Assembly: GCA_937864815.1 (NCBI GenBank)
Contig: CALMJY010000234.1
Span: forward strand, 1-45,454
Length of the DNA: 45,454 nt
Direction: 5' to 3'
Source: an uncultured Bacteroidota bacterium
Lineage (GTDB): Bacteria > Bacteroidota > Bacteroidia > Bacteroidales > VadinHA17
In this document: in pieces, positions 17,870-26,574 of the stretch
How positions within the stretch are numbered: the first letter of the stretch is position 1
Layout: each line of letters begins with the position of its first letter
Translations under genes and position numbers: made by a program
Notes under the pieces: model-generated
What the model saw: only the letters and a program-made list of their open reading frames with translations
Told to the model about the DNA's origin: nothing
Database searches by the model: none

Positions 17870-17992
17870 GCAGACTCATACTTAACTGAAATCAGAAACA
17901 AACAAAATATTTCTGCTAATCTATGATATTAGCTTAGTTGTGAATCTTTCAGGAGTATTGTTATAGTTCAGTTTATTGGCGACACCCGAATC

Positions 17993-18994
17993 TTAATGGC
18001 AGAAAGAAGGTGGATCCTTGAAGAACCATTTACAGGACAATGTATCGTTCTGGTAGAAATTCATCAATATCTCTGCTACTTTCTTTGCTCCATCGGGCAC
18101 TGATGGATGTATTCCATCATTCTGAAAATCTGACGGACAGCTCCAGAAAATATTTTTATCTGCAGCCTGGGGAGTGGCTCCGTCAGACCACAAATATACC
18201 CCCCATGAAAGCCATGGTGATCTGGCACCAGGACCTGAGTAACTTAGTAATGTATCTCCGTTAATCTGATCTTCAATTACTTTTTTTATTGCCCATCCGG
18301 TATAATAAGCATAAGGTTCCGGGTTTAAAGCTGTGGCAGCATACCTGGCAGATATCCTTGATGCCATGTAACAAATAGATGCATTTGGAAACCTTTGTTT
18401 AATGATGTTCATTACCCTTTTTGTCTGAACTACAAGGGAGTCAAAGTAGATCATTATGGGTATTGAATTTGCAATATTTGCCTCTTTATACCAGATTATC
18501 TGTACCTGGCCTGAAGTCACTCCGGCATTTGCGAGTCGGGTGTCAACGGTATTCCAGTAATTATAATATCTTGGATTATTTCCGGTTGAAATGACACTGG
18601 CTGGCATACCTCCCACAGCCCCATCTACAAAAACAAGTTCAGGTTTTTTATTTATGTATTCACCTGCAAGCTTCAGAAATTGTTGAGACTCCATGGTAGT
18701 GTTTGACATACCAATCGACAGCCAGACAATCTTACCACTTAAAAGATCAGGCTTTCCTTCCATATCTCTCGGACATACCTTCTCAGCAGTAATTTTCATA
18801 CCTGCAACCTTATGAGCCTCTGGTAAAAAATTTGAACCGCCCGGGTACAATCCGCCTGTCCAACCATTGAATGTTTTTTTCTTTAAATCGTTAATCGGAA
18901 TCAATCCGGTCGATGGTGCAGAACAATCAGGTTGTGCCCAAATAGGAATTTCCAGCAACATCAAATTAACCCAAATTAAGAAAGATGGTTTCAT
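17993..18994 (-). CDS. Secreted SGNH-hydrolase-like protein
   Basis: This is a 333-residue protein with an N-terminal hydrophobic signal segment ending near WAQPD, so probably secreted or periplasmic. An SGNH-type arrangement is visible. Block I reads WLSIGMSNTTMES, with GMSNT where GDSxT is usual, so the serine is kept and the aspartate lost. Block II is the FVDGAVGGM loop, and the terminal Asp-x-x-His block is NDGIHPSVPDGAKKVAE. SGNH enzymes are esterases such as carbohydrate acetyl-esterases. It starts the minus-strand half of the window and is convergent with the kinase gene, with a 123-bp gap holding only a small GCTAAT/ATTAGC stem. Substrate unknown. Confidence 0.68.
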   Translation of the reverse strand: MKPSFLIWVNLMLLEIPIWAQPDCSAPSTGLIPINDLKKKTFNGWTGGLYPGGSNFLPEAHKVAGMKITAEKVCPRDMEGKPDLLSGKIVWLSIGMSNTTMESQQFLKLAGEYINKKPELVFVDGAVGGMPASVISTGNNPRYYNYWNTVDTRLANAGVTSGQVQIIWYKEANIANSIPIMIYFDSLVVQTKRVMNIIKQRFPNASICYMASRISARYAATALNPEPYAYYTGWAIKKVIEDQINGDTLLSYSGPGARSPWLSWGVYLWSDGATPQAADKNIFWSCPSDFQNDGIHPSVPDGAKKVAEILMNFYQNDTLSCKWFFKDPPSFCH

Positions 18995-19084
18995 ACCAGA
19001 ATTGTTGATTATGTAGGAATAAATAAAGATATCATTAAAAGTATTATACTACTGATTATTTACTGTTTTTATAGTTTTCTCAGG

Positions 19085-19612
19085 TCAGGATTTGTTCTTT
19101 TGCACTTCTTTAATAGCCTTCAGATACACATTTTTAACTCCGTTGTTAGTCTCCTTTTTTGCTGCTTCCTCAATCCGGTTAATCAGTTCTTCTTTCCTGG
19201 AAACTTTTGCAATCTCTGAAAGAGCATATGCCGCACACCATCTTATAACTGTTGAATTATCTTTATTTTCGACGGTATTCTTAAATAATAGGGGAATTGC
19301 TTTTTCAACTTTTTCCGGATGCTTCTTTGCTATATTACCGATAGCTTCAGGTACTCCCCATTTTACTCTGGGAGTTTTGTAATTTATGTATTTTATCAGA
19401 ATATCTATGTAGGGCTCTGCTATATCAGGTTTTTCCGCTGTTACATTTTTCATAATATCGGCACAATTCCCTTTCTCAACTTCTGTTCCGGTTTCTAATA
19501 TTTCAATTAGCTCTTTAAAGAGTTTATGGTCATTAAGTATAATATCTTTACAATCAGATACTTTTTCTTTTGGTTTCCTTTTCGAGTTCAGAATTTCCTT
19601 TATCGTTTCCAT
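19085..19612 (-). CDS. HEAT-repeat protein
   Basis: This is a 175-residue all-helical protein with HEAT-like repeats of about 35-40 residues (PYIDILIKYINYKTPRVKWGVPEAIGNIAKKHP, then AIPLLFKNTVENKDNSTVIRWCAAYALSEIAKV, then the C-terminal helix pair). There is no signal peptide, so it is cytoplasmic. Such short HEAT proteins act as binding scaffolds; no partner is evident. It lies alone, 90 bp from the SGNH gene, and both are on the minus strand. Confidence 0.75.
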   Translation of the reverse strand: METIKEILNSKRKPKEKVSDCKDIILNDHKLFKELIEILETGTEVEKGNCADIMKNVTAEKPDIAEPYIDILIKYINYKTPRVKWGVPEAIGNIAKKHPEKVEKAIPLLFKNTVENKDNSTVIRWCAAYALSEIAKVSRKEELINRIEEAAKKETNNGVKNVYLKAIKEVQKNKS

Positions 19613-19681
19613 AGCAAAAGTTTATTAAATTAATACATTACTTTCTGCATAGAATTCTGTGTCGCTCTTTGAGACTATGAT

Positions 19682-20260
19682 TTATATCCTCAGGCAGCCA
19701 CGGAAAGCCCTTACACCATAATAAGATGGAGCACTATTATGATATACGAAGACTTTATCATAGCGGCGATCGGCAAAGAGTGCTCCACCAAGCTTTCTGA
19801 TCTCATAAGGGGTTTTTATCCAGCTGGATGTTTTTGTATCGAAATTTCCCAGTTTCTGCAGCTCCCTGTACTCTTCTTCATTTAACAGTTCAATGCCCAT
19901 GGCATTTGCTGCATCAATAACGTTGTTCTTTGGTTTGTTTTCTTTCCTTGAGTTAAGGGCCACACGGTCGTAACAGTAGCTGCGCCGACCTGCAGGACTT
20001 TCGGCTGAACAATCATAAAAGATGTATTCACCCGTTTTTGTATCCTGGCCGATAACATCTGGCTCACCACCAGTTGCTTCCATTTCATTGAGTGACCACA
20101 ATTTTTCAACGGAGTTCTTCTGTTCGAGCCTTGCATGCACATCATCCCATTTAAGACCTTTATGACGGATATTGTTTTTCTCAAAACGGGCTTTCAGTGT
20201 TCTGATCAGGTTTTCACGTTGTTCTGTTGATAATGCCTTTTTTGTTGTCTGGCTTGCCAT
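19682..20260 (-). CDS. DUF4256 family protein
   Basis: This is a 192-residue cytoplasmic protein that I recognise as DUF4256. Typical text includes RFEKNNIRHKGLKWDDVHARL, LNEMEATGGEPDVIG, YIFYDCSAESPAGRRSYCYDR and the C-terminal LGGALFADRRYDKVFVYHNSAPSYYGVRAFRGCLRI. The family is widespread in bacteria and of unknown function. Length fits the family. It stands as a single gene between the epimerase and HEAT genes with no overlap. Confidence 0.85.
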   Translation of the reverse strand: MASQTTKKALSTEQRENLIRTLKARFEKNNIRHKGLKWDDVHARLEQKNSVEKLWSLNEMEATGGEPDVIGQDTKTGEYIFYDCSAESPAGRRSYCYDRVALNSRKENKPKNNVIDAANAMGIELLNEEEYRELQKLGNFDTKTSSWIKTPYEIRKLGGALFADRRYDKVFVYHNSAPSYYGVRAFRGCLRI

Positions 20261-20347
20261 GGTTTTAAGTCAAAAAGAAACCCTGATTTTCCTGTTTAAC
20301 AATTACCCGGCCTTTATGTTCAATTCTAAGAACTTCATTTGATAGTA

Positions 20348-21370
20348 TCAGTTAGTTCTGAAGTAATGTCCGATCATCCTGGCATCTCCTTTTATATATG
20401 CCTGAAATGGCTCTGATTTTTTTAATAAATAGTACTTTACCTGTTTTTTAAAGACTGAGGTGATGATTTTTCTCCAGGGTGGAACGGATTTTTTTAACTC
20501 TCCGAAATAGTCATTAAGTGAATTCCTGCGGAAATGAAGTATGGCATCCAGATCATCACCATCTTCATATAATCCGCAGTGGAAGTTCTTATCTGCAAAT
20601 GCTTTTACAGGGAAGTCGCATCTGCCCAATCCCATTATTCCGAATGAGCGATCTAAAAAATCTTTGTATGTCGTTCTGCAATTTTTGCCACCCCCGAGAT
20701 TGAATATTTTTCCTGTAAGAAGATCTCTCTTCTCAATTGCCATAACAAATGCTCTGCCAGCATCTTCCATGGTACATATTTCCAGAGGAGTAACAAGTGG
20801 CATATGGAACATAAGTTTTGATATCTTATGCTGACCCATAATGGCTGTCAGCCTGAATATGCTCCACTTTAACCTGCTTTCTGCTATAATTTGCTCTGCC
20901 TTTATCTTTGTGGTGGCATAGTAGTCACCTTCGCTGGGTGTGAGATTGTCTCCTACCTTTATTAATGGATTTTCAACCCTGTCTCCATAAACAGAGATTG
21001 AAGAACTGTAAAGGAAAAAAGCGTCAGGTGAATGCTGCTCAAGATTTCTTACAAGGTTTTCCGTCCCCCGGGTGTTTACCTGAAATGCCTGTTCAGGAAG
21101 GTCATCTGCCAGTGGCGGAATTAACGCAGCCAGATGAATGACTACATCAACACCGGCTGCAACCTTTCTGACATCATCATATTTTGTGATGTCCCCGAAA
21201 ATGACCCTGGCATCATTTTTACAGGGAGAAAGAATTTTTTGAGAATGGGTTGATTTAAAATCAAATACTGTTATATCGATTAACTCTTTCTGAAGAATTA
21301 ATTTTCTCAGGACTTCATGTCCCACTGCACCTGAAGCACCTGTCAGCAAAATACGGAGTTTTGGTTTCAT
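20348..21370 (-). CDS. NAD-dependent epimerase/dehydratase (extended SDR)
   Basis: This is a 340-residue extended short-chain dehydrogenase. The nucleotide site is LLTGASGAVG (10-17, TGxxGxxG), and the acidic residue after beta-2 is in ITVFDFKS. The active site has the SSSISVYG serine strand and YYATTK, the YxxxK catalytic pair. The NLGGGK segment supports the extended-SDR substrate domain. It is a probable nucleotide-sugar epimerase or similar oxidoreductase in the cytoplasm. Its C-terminal ~60 residues (KKQVKYYLLKKSEPFQAYIKG...) are unusually basic. It stands alone; the 145-bp gap on its 5' side shows nothing distinctive. Confidence 0.85.
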   Translation of the reverse strand: MKPKLRILLTGASGAVGHEVLRKLILQKELIDITVFDFKSTHSQKILSPCKNDARVIFGDITKYDDVRKVAAGVDVVIHLAALIPPLADDLPEQAFQVNTRGTENLVRNLEQHSPDAFFLYSSSISVYGDRVENPLIKVGDNLTPSEGDYYATTKIKAEQIIAESRLKWSIFRLTAIMGQHKISKLMFHMPLVTPLEICTMEDAGRAFVMAIEKRDLLTGKIFNLGGGKNCRTTYKDFLDRSFGIMGLGRCDFPVKAFADKNFHCGLYEDGDDLDAILHFRRNSLNDYFGELKKSVPPWRKIITSVFKKQVKYYLLKKSEPFQAYIKGDARMIGHYFRTN

Positions 21371-21515
21371 ATCGGTGAAGCAAACTACCCTGTATGTATT
21401 TATTAGTATAAATACATGAACCTGAGCTGATTTTGAATTTTCAAAGCTTGCTCAGCAGGTTTGATAAAAAAATTTGACCTTTTAGTCTGATAATAACTCA
21501 TTTACAGCAGATGAT

Positions 21516-23012
21516 TCAGTTCTTTTTTTCAGGAATTGCTTCCATTAATAAGGTATACGCTTTTTTCAGTGCTTTTTCCCCTTCCTGTTGTCCTTTATAA
21601 TGACCAAGCCTGACAATTACTAAATCACGCGACGGAATAATTGTAACAGACTGGCCACCTGCGCCCCGCATCATATATGAATTTTTCGGAATTGGAAATC
21701 CGCCATCTCCGTTTATCCAGAACAGACCACCATATACCGGTCGTCCATCATCAACCCATGACTCTGCAAGGGTACTGACAAACTCTGTGAATCCTTCCGG
21801 TAATATTAGTTCACCATTTGCAACACCCTTTTGCAAATACAGATTCCCTAACCTGGCCCAATCCCGGGCTGAAGCAAGCTCATAACCCTGAGTTAAAAAG
21901 TTTCCATAAGGATCTGTTTCCATTACCATGGTACGAATCCCGATCTTATCAAACAGATTTCTTTGCGCAAAAGTATGGTAATTTTCGCCTTTACCCTCTA
22001 TTCCCAGCCGATTCAGATAATTAATGAGTACGGGATCACAGTTTCGATAACGGCCAATACTGTTTGGCGGCCATTGCTGAGGCAGGTTAGCAGCATATTC
22101 AAATGAATTGATTCCACCTGTATAAAGATATAAATGGTCAGGGTAGCCCAGCGAGGGGTCATAATCCGGGTCCTGAGGGGCTCTGCAATATAATCCGCTT
22201 GACATTTGCATGATATCCCTGATTCTGATTTTTGACCTTCCGTCACCCTTGCCTTGCCATTGAGGAATTGGCGCAGGTTGATCCAGCTTATATATTCCCT
22301 GTTGAATCAGTATGCCCATAATAGTGGCAGACAGGCTTTTACCCATCGACCAGCTTTCCAGAGGCGTGTTTATTTTAATTCCGGGAGCATACTTCTCACC
22401 AACTATTTTCCCTTTGTATGTAACTACAAAAGCTGCTGTCAGCGCTTTATCCGGAGCAAATGCTGAGTCAACAGCCTGCCTTACCTTTGTCATGTCAATG
22501 CCGGAAGGATTGTCCTTCTCATTAACCACGTCCCCCATAGGCCATGGAGTGACAGTTGCATCGGGAAGGTCGGAATAGACATTTACAGGTTTGAAATAGA
22601 GAGAATCGCTCCCTTCGGGTAAACATATGCAGCCTTGCCCTTCTGTATAAATTGCAGTTCTGGTAACTCCGTTTGGAAGCGTAACCGAAACAGATTTCCT
22701 TTCATAATCTATAATTGGTTTTCCAACCTTTGCTCTTTCTGAATAAGGAGCTGTAAAGTATCCGACATTTTCCGCAGCGAAATCAGGTGAGAGACCTGTA
22801 ATGAATACTGCCGAACACATAATTTTGACATAACCTGCGGTATTATGCGAAAGAGCATCTCCCGGAGGTGCTTTATAGTTTGTTTTTAATTCAAGTTCAG
22901 CTGCACGGGATAACATTTTACTTCTGACTTCCTGAGTCATTACCTGGGCATTGATAATCAGTCCATGCAGAATAACCGAAGCAAGTAAGTAGATTCTAAA
23001 TGAGTTTTTCAT
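21516..23012 (-). CDS. Serine hydrolase, class C beta-lactamase/transpeptidase fold
   Basis: This is a 498-residue exported serine hydrolase of the beta-lactamase/esterase (COG1680) family. A Sec signal peptide (MKNSFRIYLLASVILHGLIINAQ) precedes an N-terminal extension of about 180 residues. The catalytic SxxK is SMGK in LESWSMGKSLSATIMGIL. The second motif is YRN in GRYRNCDPVLINYL, and the third-motif region is GGQSVTIIPSRDLVIVRLG. Members include esterases, D-aminopeptidases and PBP4-like proteins rather than true beta-lactamases. It lies only 5 bp downstream of the GH99-like gene, so the two form an operon, perhaps removing acyl groups and then glycans. Confidence 0.87.
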   Translation of the reverse strand: MKNSFRIYLLASVILHGLIINAQVMTQEVRSKMLSRAAELELKTNYKAPPGDALSHNTAGYVKIMCSAVFITGLSPDFAAENVGYFTAPYSERAKVGKPIIDYERKSVSVTLPNGVTRTAIYTEGQGCICLPEGSDSLYFKPVNVYSDLPDATVTPWPMGDVVNEKDNPSGIDMTKVRQAVDSAFAPDKALTAAFVVTYKGKIVGEKYAPGIKINTPLESWSMGKSLSATIMGILIQQGIYKLDQPAPIPQWQGKGDGRSKIRIRDIMQMSSGLYCRAPQDPDYDPSLGYPDHLYLYTGGINSFEYAANLPQQWPPNSIGRYRNCDPVLINYLNRLGIEGKGENYHTFAQRNLFDKIGIRTMVMETDPYGNFLTQGYELASARDWARLGNLYLQKGVANGELILPEGFTEFVSTLAESWVDDGRPVYGGLFWINGDGGFPIPKNSYMMRGAGGQSVTIIPSRDLVIVRLGHYKGQQEGEKALKKAYTLLMEAIPEKKN

Positions 23013-23017
23013 CTCTT

Positions 23018-24253
23018 TTATTTCATTTTAAAAACAGATTTAATAGCCTCAAGGTAACGATAATCATATTTCCTTTCAGGTTCGAGATAACTGCCTTCAG
23101 TCCATTCATTCCAGCTGTTGATGGTTATTATCTTATTTGTTTCATAATTTTTGTCAGACCATGATCTGGCTTTTTGCAAAGCTTTTTGAAAGTTTTCCGG
23201 TGTATTATTCTTTAAAACTGCCATACAGGGGTAACCGAAGTTTTCAAAAGCAACTTTCTGACTGCATCGTGGCGTTGCATCCCATCCCAAAGTAACATTC
23301 GGATGATATGGTTGTTTTATAGTTTTTGCAAATGAATCACAGAAATTAAAGTATTTTTCCTGAACTTCAGTATATTCAGTTTCGGGGAACTGGCTTAATG
23401 CAACATGGTGAATCCATACATACGAAGTAGTGCTGTTAAACGAAAGGTAATCAAGTACATCTGCCGGATCTTTAAGCTCTTTTTCATTCGGAAGTATTTT
23501 CACACCCCAGACAACTGCATTAAGATGCAGATCCCTGAATCCGGCTTTTTTTGTTTTATTACGAAATGATTCCAGGGCTTCCCATGCTTTTTCTTTACCA
23601 CCCATACTTTCAATGAACATATATAGTTCATAAACTGAAAAGTATGGACACCCGCCAATTTTCCAGTATTCAGGCCGGCTGAAATAGTTTGATATGATGT
23701 AATCAGTCATTTTATCAAATGTTTCAGGTGTAACAACACCCGGATAAAACAAGGGAGCTGCAGGTATTTCGGGGTTACGCGGAAAAAGATCAACCCAATC
23801 ATGATTTGCCCACATCAGGGCAAACCTTACTTTATTATTGTTCTCAACTTTCAGGAATCCATCTTCAAGCCCTTTCTCCAGGAAAGGGCCGTCATTGTAG
23901 TAATACCAGTCATAGATAAATACATCAACACCGTATTCTGAAGCAACATTTATTTTCATCTCCATTACCTCAGGATCCGACTCATTTGTATATCCCCAGA
24001 GGGGTATCTTCGGCTGATCATGTCCTTCGAACCTGGGCAATGCATCCCTGATCAGATTCCACTCCGACCAGCCTTTTCCATAGCGTTGTTCATTTCTGGT
24101 ATCGTTATTATGGTAATTCGGAAAGTAGTAGACTGCAATATCATAACCTGGAGAATTATCAATAAACTTTTCACCTGTTTTTTGAGCTGGGGAATTGTCA
24201 GTTACAATAAAGAAATAAAGCAATGATGTCAGTATAAACAGGCGTCTTTTCAT
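23018..24253 (-). CDS. GH99/WbsX-like secreted glycosidase
   Basis: This is a 411-residue exported protein of the WbsX/GH99-like family (TIM barrel). ATG 24253 is preferred because it gives a clean signal peptide, MKRRLFILTSLLYFFIVTDNSPAQ; the frame extends upstream to 24274. Family text includes IAVYYFPNYHNND, GWSEWNLIRDALPRFEGHDQPKIPLWGY, YGVDVFIYDWYYYNDGPFLEKGL, FALMWANHDW, and the C-terminal ITINSWNEWTEGSYLEPE, which holds the acidic residues. GH99 enzymes are endo-mannosidases or endo-mannanases; WbsX relatives are often next to glycan genes. It is the first gene of a two-gene operon with the serine hydrolase. A mannan-type substrate would fit GH92 upstream, but this is inference. Confidence 0.84.
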   Translation of the reverse strand: MKRRLFILTSLLYFFIVTDNSPAQKTGEKFIDNSPGYDIAVYYFPNYHNNDTRNEQRYGKGWSEWNLIRDALPRFEGHDQPKIPLWGYTNESDPEVMEMKINVASEYGVDVFIYDWYYYNDGPFLEKGLEDGFLKVENNNKVRFALMWANHDWVDLFPRNPEIPAAPLFYPGVVTPETFDKMTDYIISNYFSRPEYWKIGGCPYFSVYELYMFIESMGGKEKAWEALESFRNKTKKAGFRDLHLNAVVWGVKILPNEKELKDPADVLDYLSFNSTTSYVWIHHVALSQFPETEYTEVQEKYFNFCDSFAKTIKQPYHPNVTLGWDATPRCSQKVAFENFGYPCMAVLKNNTPENFQKALQKARSWSDKNYETNKIITINSWNEWTEGSYLEPERKYDYRYLEAIKSVFKMK

Positions 24254-24270
24254 ATAAGAAACAATTTGGG

Positions 24271-24385
24271 TCATGCTAACAAGGATTTCTTAACTTCAGG
24301 AGCATTTCTTTTAAATATCCCTGATTTGATTCACTCGTACCTGAAAATTTTCAGGAAAGGATTTGATGTAATCGTCAACCGTCAT
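24271..24385 (-). pseudogene. Degenerate DUF1801/YdhG-like gene fragment
   Basis: Reading from ATG 24385, MTVDDYIKSFPENFQVRVNQIRDI matches the N terminus of DUF1801 (YdhG/YobT) proteins, then hits TAA at 24313-24311. Shifting frame by one base at the T-run restores the expected continuation KRNAPEVKKS, and the homology then ends near 24275. The gene is therefore frameshifted by about one base and truncated after ~35 of ~120 residues. Its ATG overlaps the stop of the upstream membrane-protein gene as ATGA, so it was once translationally coupled to it. A complete, distantly related DUF1801 gene lies at 26108-26563. Family call made by eye. Confidence 0.6.
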
Positions 24386-24750
24386 ACTACTTCTGATTTT
24401 GTATTTTCCTTTTTCCTGAAGGCCATAATAATCAATAAAGCTATTGACACCAGCCATCCTATTGGGTAGGGAATAATTAATAATCCCCACCACCATGACA
24501 AAGCTGAGTTACCTCCAAAACCTCCGAGAGATGAAAGATAGAAAAGAAAGAATATTCCGAGTATTATCATCAGAAATGAAACCAGGAATATTTTCCGGTA
24601 TCTGTCTTTGTTTAGGAAAGTTGAGAGTGTAATAAATGCGCTGCCGGCAAGTATAACAACTGATCCTTCCAAAGGATCAACAGCACCAATTATCATTGCA
24701 GCAATCCCAATGATAAACAAAACCTTAATCCATTTAATCTTCTTTGTCAT
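24382..24750 (-). CDS. Small four-helix membrane protein
   Basis: This is a 122-residue integral membrane protein with about four hydrophobic segments (WIKVLFIIGIAAMIIGAV, SVVILAGSAFITLSTFL, IFLVSFLMIILGIFFLFYL, WGLLIIPYPIGWLVSIALLIIMAF) and a short basic C terminus. I do not recognise a family. Its stop overlaps the ATG of the DUF1801 remnant, so the two formed an operon. The neighbourhood marks the left border of the accessory array. Confidence 0.65.
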   Translation of the reverse strand: MTKKIKWIKVLFIIGIAAMIIGAVDPLEGSVVILAGSAFITLSTFLNKDRYRKIFLVSFLMIILGIFFLFYLSSLGGFGGNSALSWWWGLLIIPYPIGWLVSIALLIIMAFRKKENTKSEVV

Positions 24751-24982
24751 TTTCTCCAGGGTAAATAAGTTATTTCATCCTAAATTTATTAAAAAATTTG
24801 GTCACAATTGCTGCCGGTTGCACCTGACTGCCAGGGGTGTGGTTTCTGCATACAAAGTACAGGACTCTCTGAGTGCAGGCGCGGTGGTGGTTTATTATCA
24901 CGGACCTGTATAAGGTCAGAGTCACTTAAAACAATGACATGAGAATTGACTCTATTTACCGGGGTCAAGTGCTGATCCTGTT
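24751..24982. other. Gap with weak class-B repeat traces
   Basis: The 232-bp gap has no convincing coding frame. It contains GTACAGG (24855 region) followed by CTCTCTGAGTGCAGGCGC, which resembles the TCTTGAGTGCAGGAGC text inside the class-B spacer repeats at 35290 and 39390. I read it as a decayed copy of such a spacer, with low certainty. Confidence 0.3.
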
Positions 24983-25381
24983 CTAAGTTCTTCTGAATGG
25001 CCTTTTGTCAAGATAGTAGCAGACTGGCAGTCCAACTGCATATGATATTATATCAAGATAATCATATGTTCCTGCGACTGGTCCATTTGGCCAGTATTTG
25101 GTCAGTAATTCTGTTATCACTCCGACCAGAAAAATGGAAATGGAAGATCTTTCTGGTGAAAGTCCGAACCAGTCCCCAAATATTATAAGCTTAGGAATTC
25201 TATTCTCATTGTTCCAAAGTCCGCGAATATAAATATAGAACCAGGCAGGGAATGTCAGATCTGATAAATAATTTGTAAGAAATCCACCATGGACTCTCAT
25301 CATATAAAGACCTGCTCCAATAGTCCAGCAAATAAAAAGAATCCAAAAAGCAGACTTCCAGCATTTCCTGTTGAATTCCAT
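24983..25381 (-). CDS. VanZ-like small membrane protein
   Basis: This is a 132-residue protein with about four membrane segments. Near the C terminus GTYDYLDIISYAVGLPVCYYL resembles the VanZ-family pattern of a Tyr/Phe-Asp-x-x-Asp-Ile helix in the last third. The N-terminal half has ICWTIGAGLYMMRVHGG and FPAWFYIYIRG. VanZ-like proteins have no settled function outside glycopeptide resistance. A second VanZ-like gene of different sequence lies at 43013-43426. It is followed at once by a toxin-antitoxin pair on the same strand. Confidence 0.55.
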   Translation of the reverse strand: MEFNRKCWKSAFWILFICWTIGAGLYMMRVHGGFLTNYLSDLTFPAWFYIYIRGLWNNENRIPKLIIFGDWFGLSPERSSISIFLVGVITELLTKYWPNGPVAGTYDYLDIISYAVGLPVCYYLDKRPFRRT

Positions 25382-25419
25382 ATTTAATATTTGAAGGTGA
25401 CAGTATATGTGGTCGGGTG

Positions 25420-25719
25420 CTATTTAAATGTAAGGGTGTCAGGATCTTGTCTTGTATCGTATATTCTTAAGATTTCAATATTTGTTTTCCCGTCTCGATA
25501 GAACAGTGTATTATGTTTAGTCAGGACACACTTTCTTATCTTTTTTCTTCTATGGAAAAAGGGAAATTGTCTGGGATTTATGGAAATCAGTTCTATGGAA
25601 TTTTCGGTTAGGTTAATGAAATTTATTGAAACCTCCTGCCCCCAATTCTTGTCAAGGTAATCAAGGATTAATGCAAAGTCTTTTTCTGATAATGGTGACC
25701 AGATAATTGGCTTATGCAT
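25420..25719 (-). CDS. RelE/ParE-family toxin
   Basis: This is a 99-residue type II toxin of the RelE/ParE superfamily. Typical text is IIWSPLSEKDFALILDYLDKNWG at the N terminus, the central FPFFHRRKKIRKCVLTKHNTLFYR and the C-terminal IEILRIYDTRQDPDTL. ParE members poison gyrase and RelE members cleave mRNA at the ribosome; the sequence alone does not settle which. Its start overlaps the upstream antitoxin-like gene by 8 bp, the usual antitoxin-first order. This is one of three toxin-antitoxin pairs in the accessory region. Confidence 0.88.
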   Translation of the reverse strand: MHKPIIWSPLSEKDFALILDYLDKNWGQEVSINFINLTENSIELISINPRQFPFFHRRKKIRKCVLTKHNTLFYRDGKTNIEILRIYDTRQDPDTLTFK

Positions 25720-25960
25720 TACTGTACTTTTTACGGAATTTTGTCAGGACAGTCTTGTTAGGAATTCCTTTGCCCGATTCTATTTCATCGATCGCATTCA
25801 AAATTCCATTTTTCTGACTGTTAGATAGCTTATCCCATTCAGAAATATCTTTTTGTCCGTTGATGTAATTTAGAAGAATTCCGTAAAACTCCTCCAGTTT
25901 GCCTTTTTCAAGGGAATCAATCTGTCTGAAAATTCTGAGTTTTAAATCGGAAACTGTCAT
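25712..25960 (-). CDS. Antitoxin-like protein of RelE/ParE pair
   Basis: ATG 25960 is preferred over an upstream TTG at 25987. It gives an 82-residue helical acidic/basic protein, MTVSDLKLRIFRQIDSLEKGKLEEFYGILLNYING. The second half, EWDKLSNSQKNGILNAIDEIESGKGIPN, is the pattern of short antitoxins found next to ParE toxins in Bacteroidota. It overlaps the toxin gene by 8 bp. It should bind and neutralise the toxin and repress the pair. No clear operator palindrome is visible upstream. Confidence 0.75.
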   Translation of the reverse strand: MTVSDLKLRIFRQIDSLEKGKLEEFYGILLNYINGQKDISEWDKLSNSQKNGILNAIDEIESGKGIPNKTVLTKFRKKYSNA

Positions 25961-26031
25961 GGTAAACTGTTTTTTCAAAGATAACAAAAGTTTCTTAAAG
26001 GTAAGCCTCTATGTGCAGAGCTGCGATACCT

Positions 26032-26105
26032 GCCACCTACCGGCCCGGTGGTTGAGGGAGTAATCGTTGGTGGCGCAGTCCATTGACCGTGTTAGCGGCC
26101 CGTTG
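26032..26105. repeat. attC-like spacer repeat R1 (short)
   Basis: CTACCGGCCCGGTGG at the left and GACCGTGTTAGCGGCC..GTTG at the right frame this ~74-bp element. The right end is the same text as in the longer class-B spacers. It lies just downstream of the DUF1801 stop (26108) and separates that unit from the toxin-antitoxin pair. It is the shortest copy and lacks the internal modules. Confidence 0.65.
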
Positions 26106-26107
26106 TT

Positions 26108-26563
26108 TTATTTTTTTAAATTTTTCTCATAAATATTTATCCATTCACTCACACTCATTTTTTTCATTAGTTCGCCAATGAGTTTGTACGGAATGTCGTT
26201 AAATTTTTTGAAACGAATACAACTTTTACCCATATCAGGTTTTTGCTTTGTATATTTTGGATATTCTGTTACAAACCAGTGCAATAATTCAGGGCTGGAA
26301 TAGATACCCATGTGGTAAAAATTAATAGAGTTCTTCTGCGAAGCAATTCCTGCAAATGGTAATGGTTCGATTGGTTTGCAATGATAACCAGCTGGATAAA
26401 CTGCATGTGGAACGACATATCCCAAGCCCCCATAACTTATGGCTGCTTCAAAACCATCTGGCAGGTTTTGAATAATAATATCGTGTAATTTGTTAAAAGG
26501 TTCTGCTCTGTCATTTGGCAGGTTTGTTAATATTTCCTTTACTGTTTTACCGTTTGCCTTCAT
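26108..26563 (-). CDS. DUF1801 family protein
   Basis: This is a 151-residue cytoplasmic protein of the DUF1801 (YdhG/frataxin-like) family. It has VKEILTNLPNDRAEPFNKLHDIIIQNLPDGFEAAISYGGLGYVVP, then the SINFYHMGIYSS strand, and GKSCIRFKKFNDIPYKLIGELMKK at the C terminus. Function is unknown; the fold resembles frataxin-like domains. It is 11 bp downstream of the VOC gene, so both are co-transcribed in one cassette-like unit between repeats R1 and R2. The stop codon is directly against repeat R1. Confidence 0.83.
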   Translation of the reverse strand: MKANGKTVKEILTNLPNDRAEPFNKLHDIIIQNLPDGFEAAISYGGLGYVVPHAVYPAGYHCKPIEPLPFAGIASQKNSINFYHMGIYSSPELLHWFVTEYPKYTKQKPDMGKSCIRFKKFNDIPYKLIGELMKKMSVSEWINIYEKNLKK

Positions 26564-26574
26564 ATCCTTTGATA

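Noticed and set aside
1-18000. Polysaccharide utilisation locus with SusC/SusD
   Set aside because: No TonB-dependent SusC or SusD-like gene is present in the window, so I call it only a carbohydrate-use cluster.
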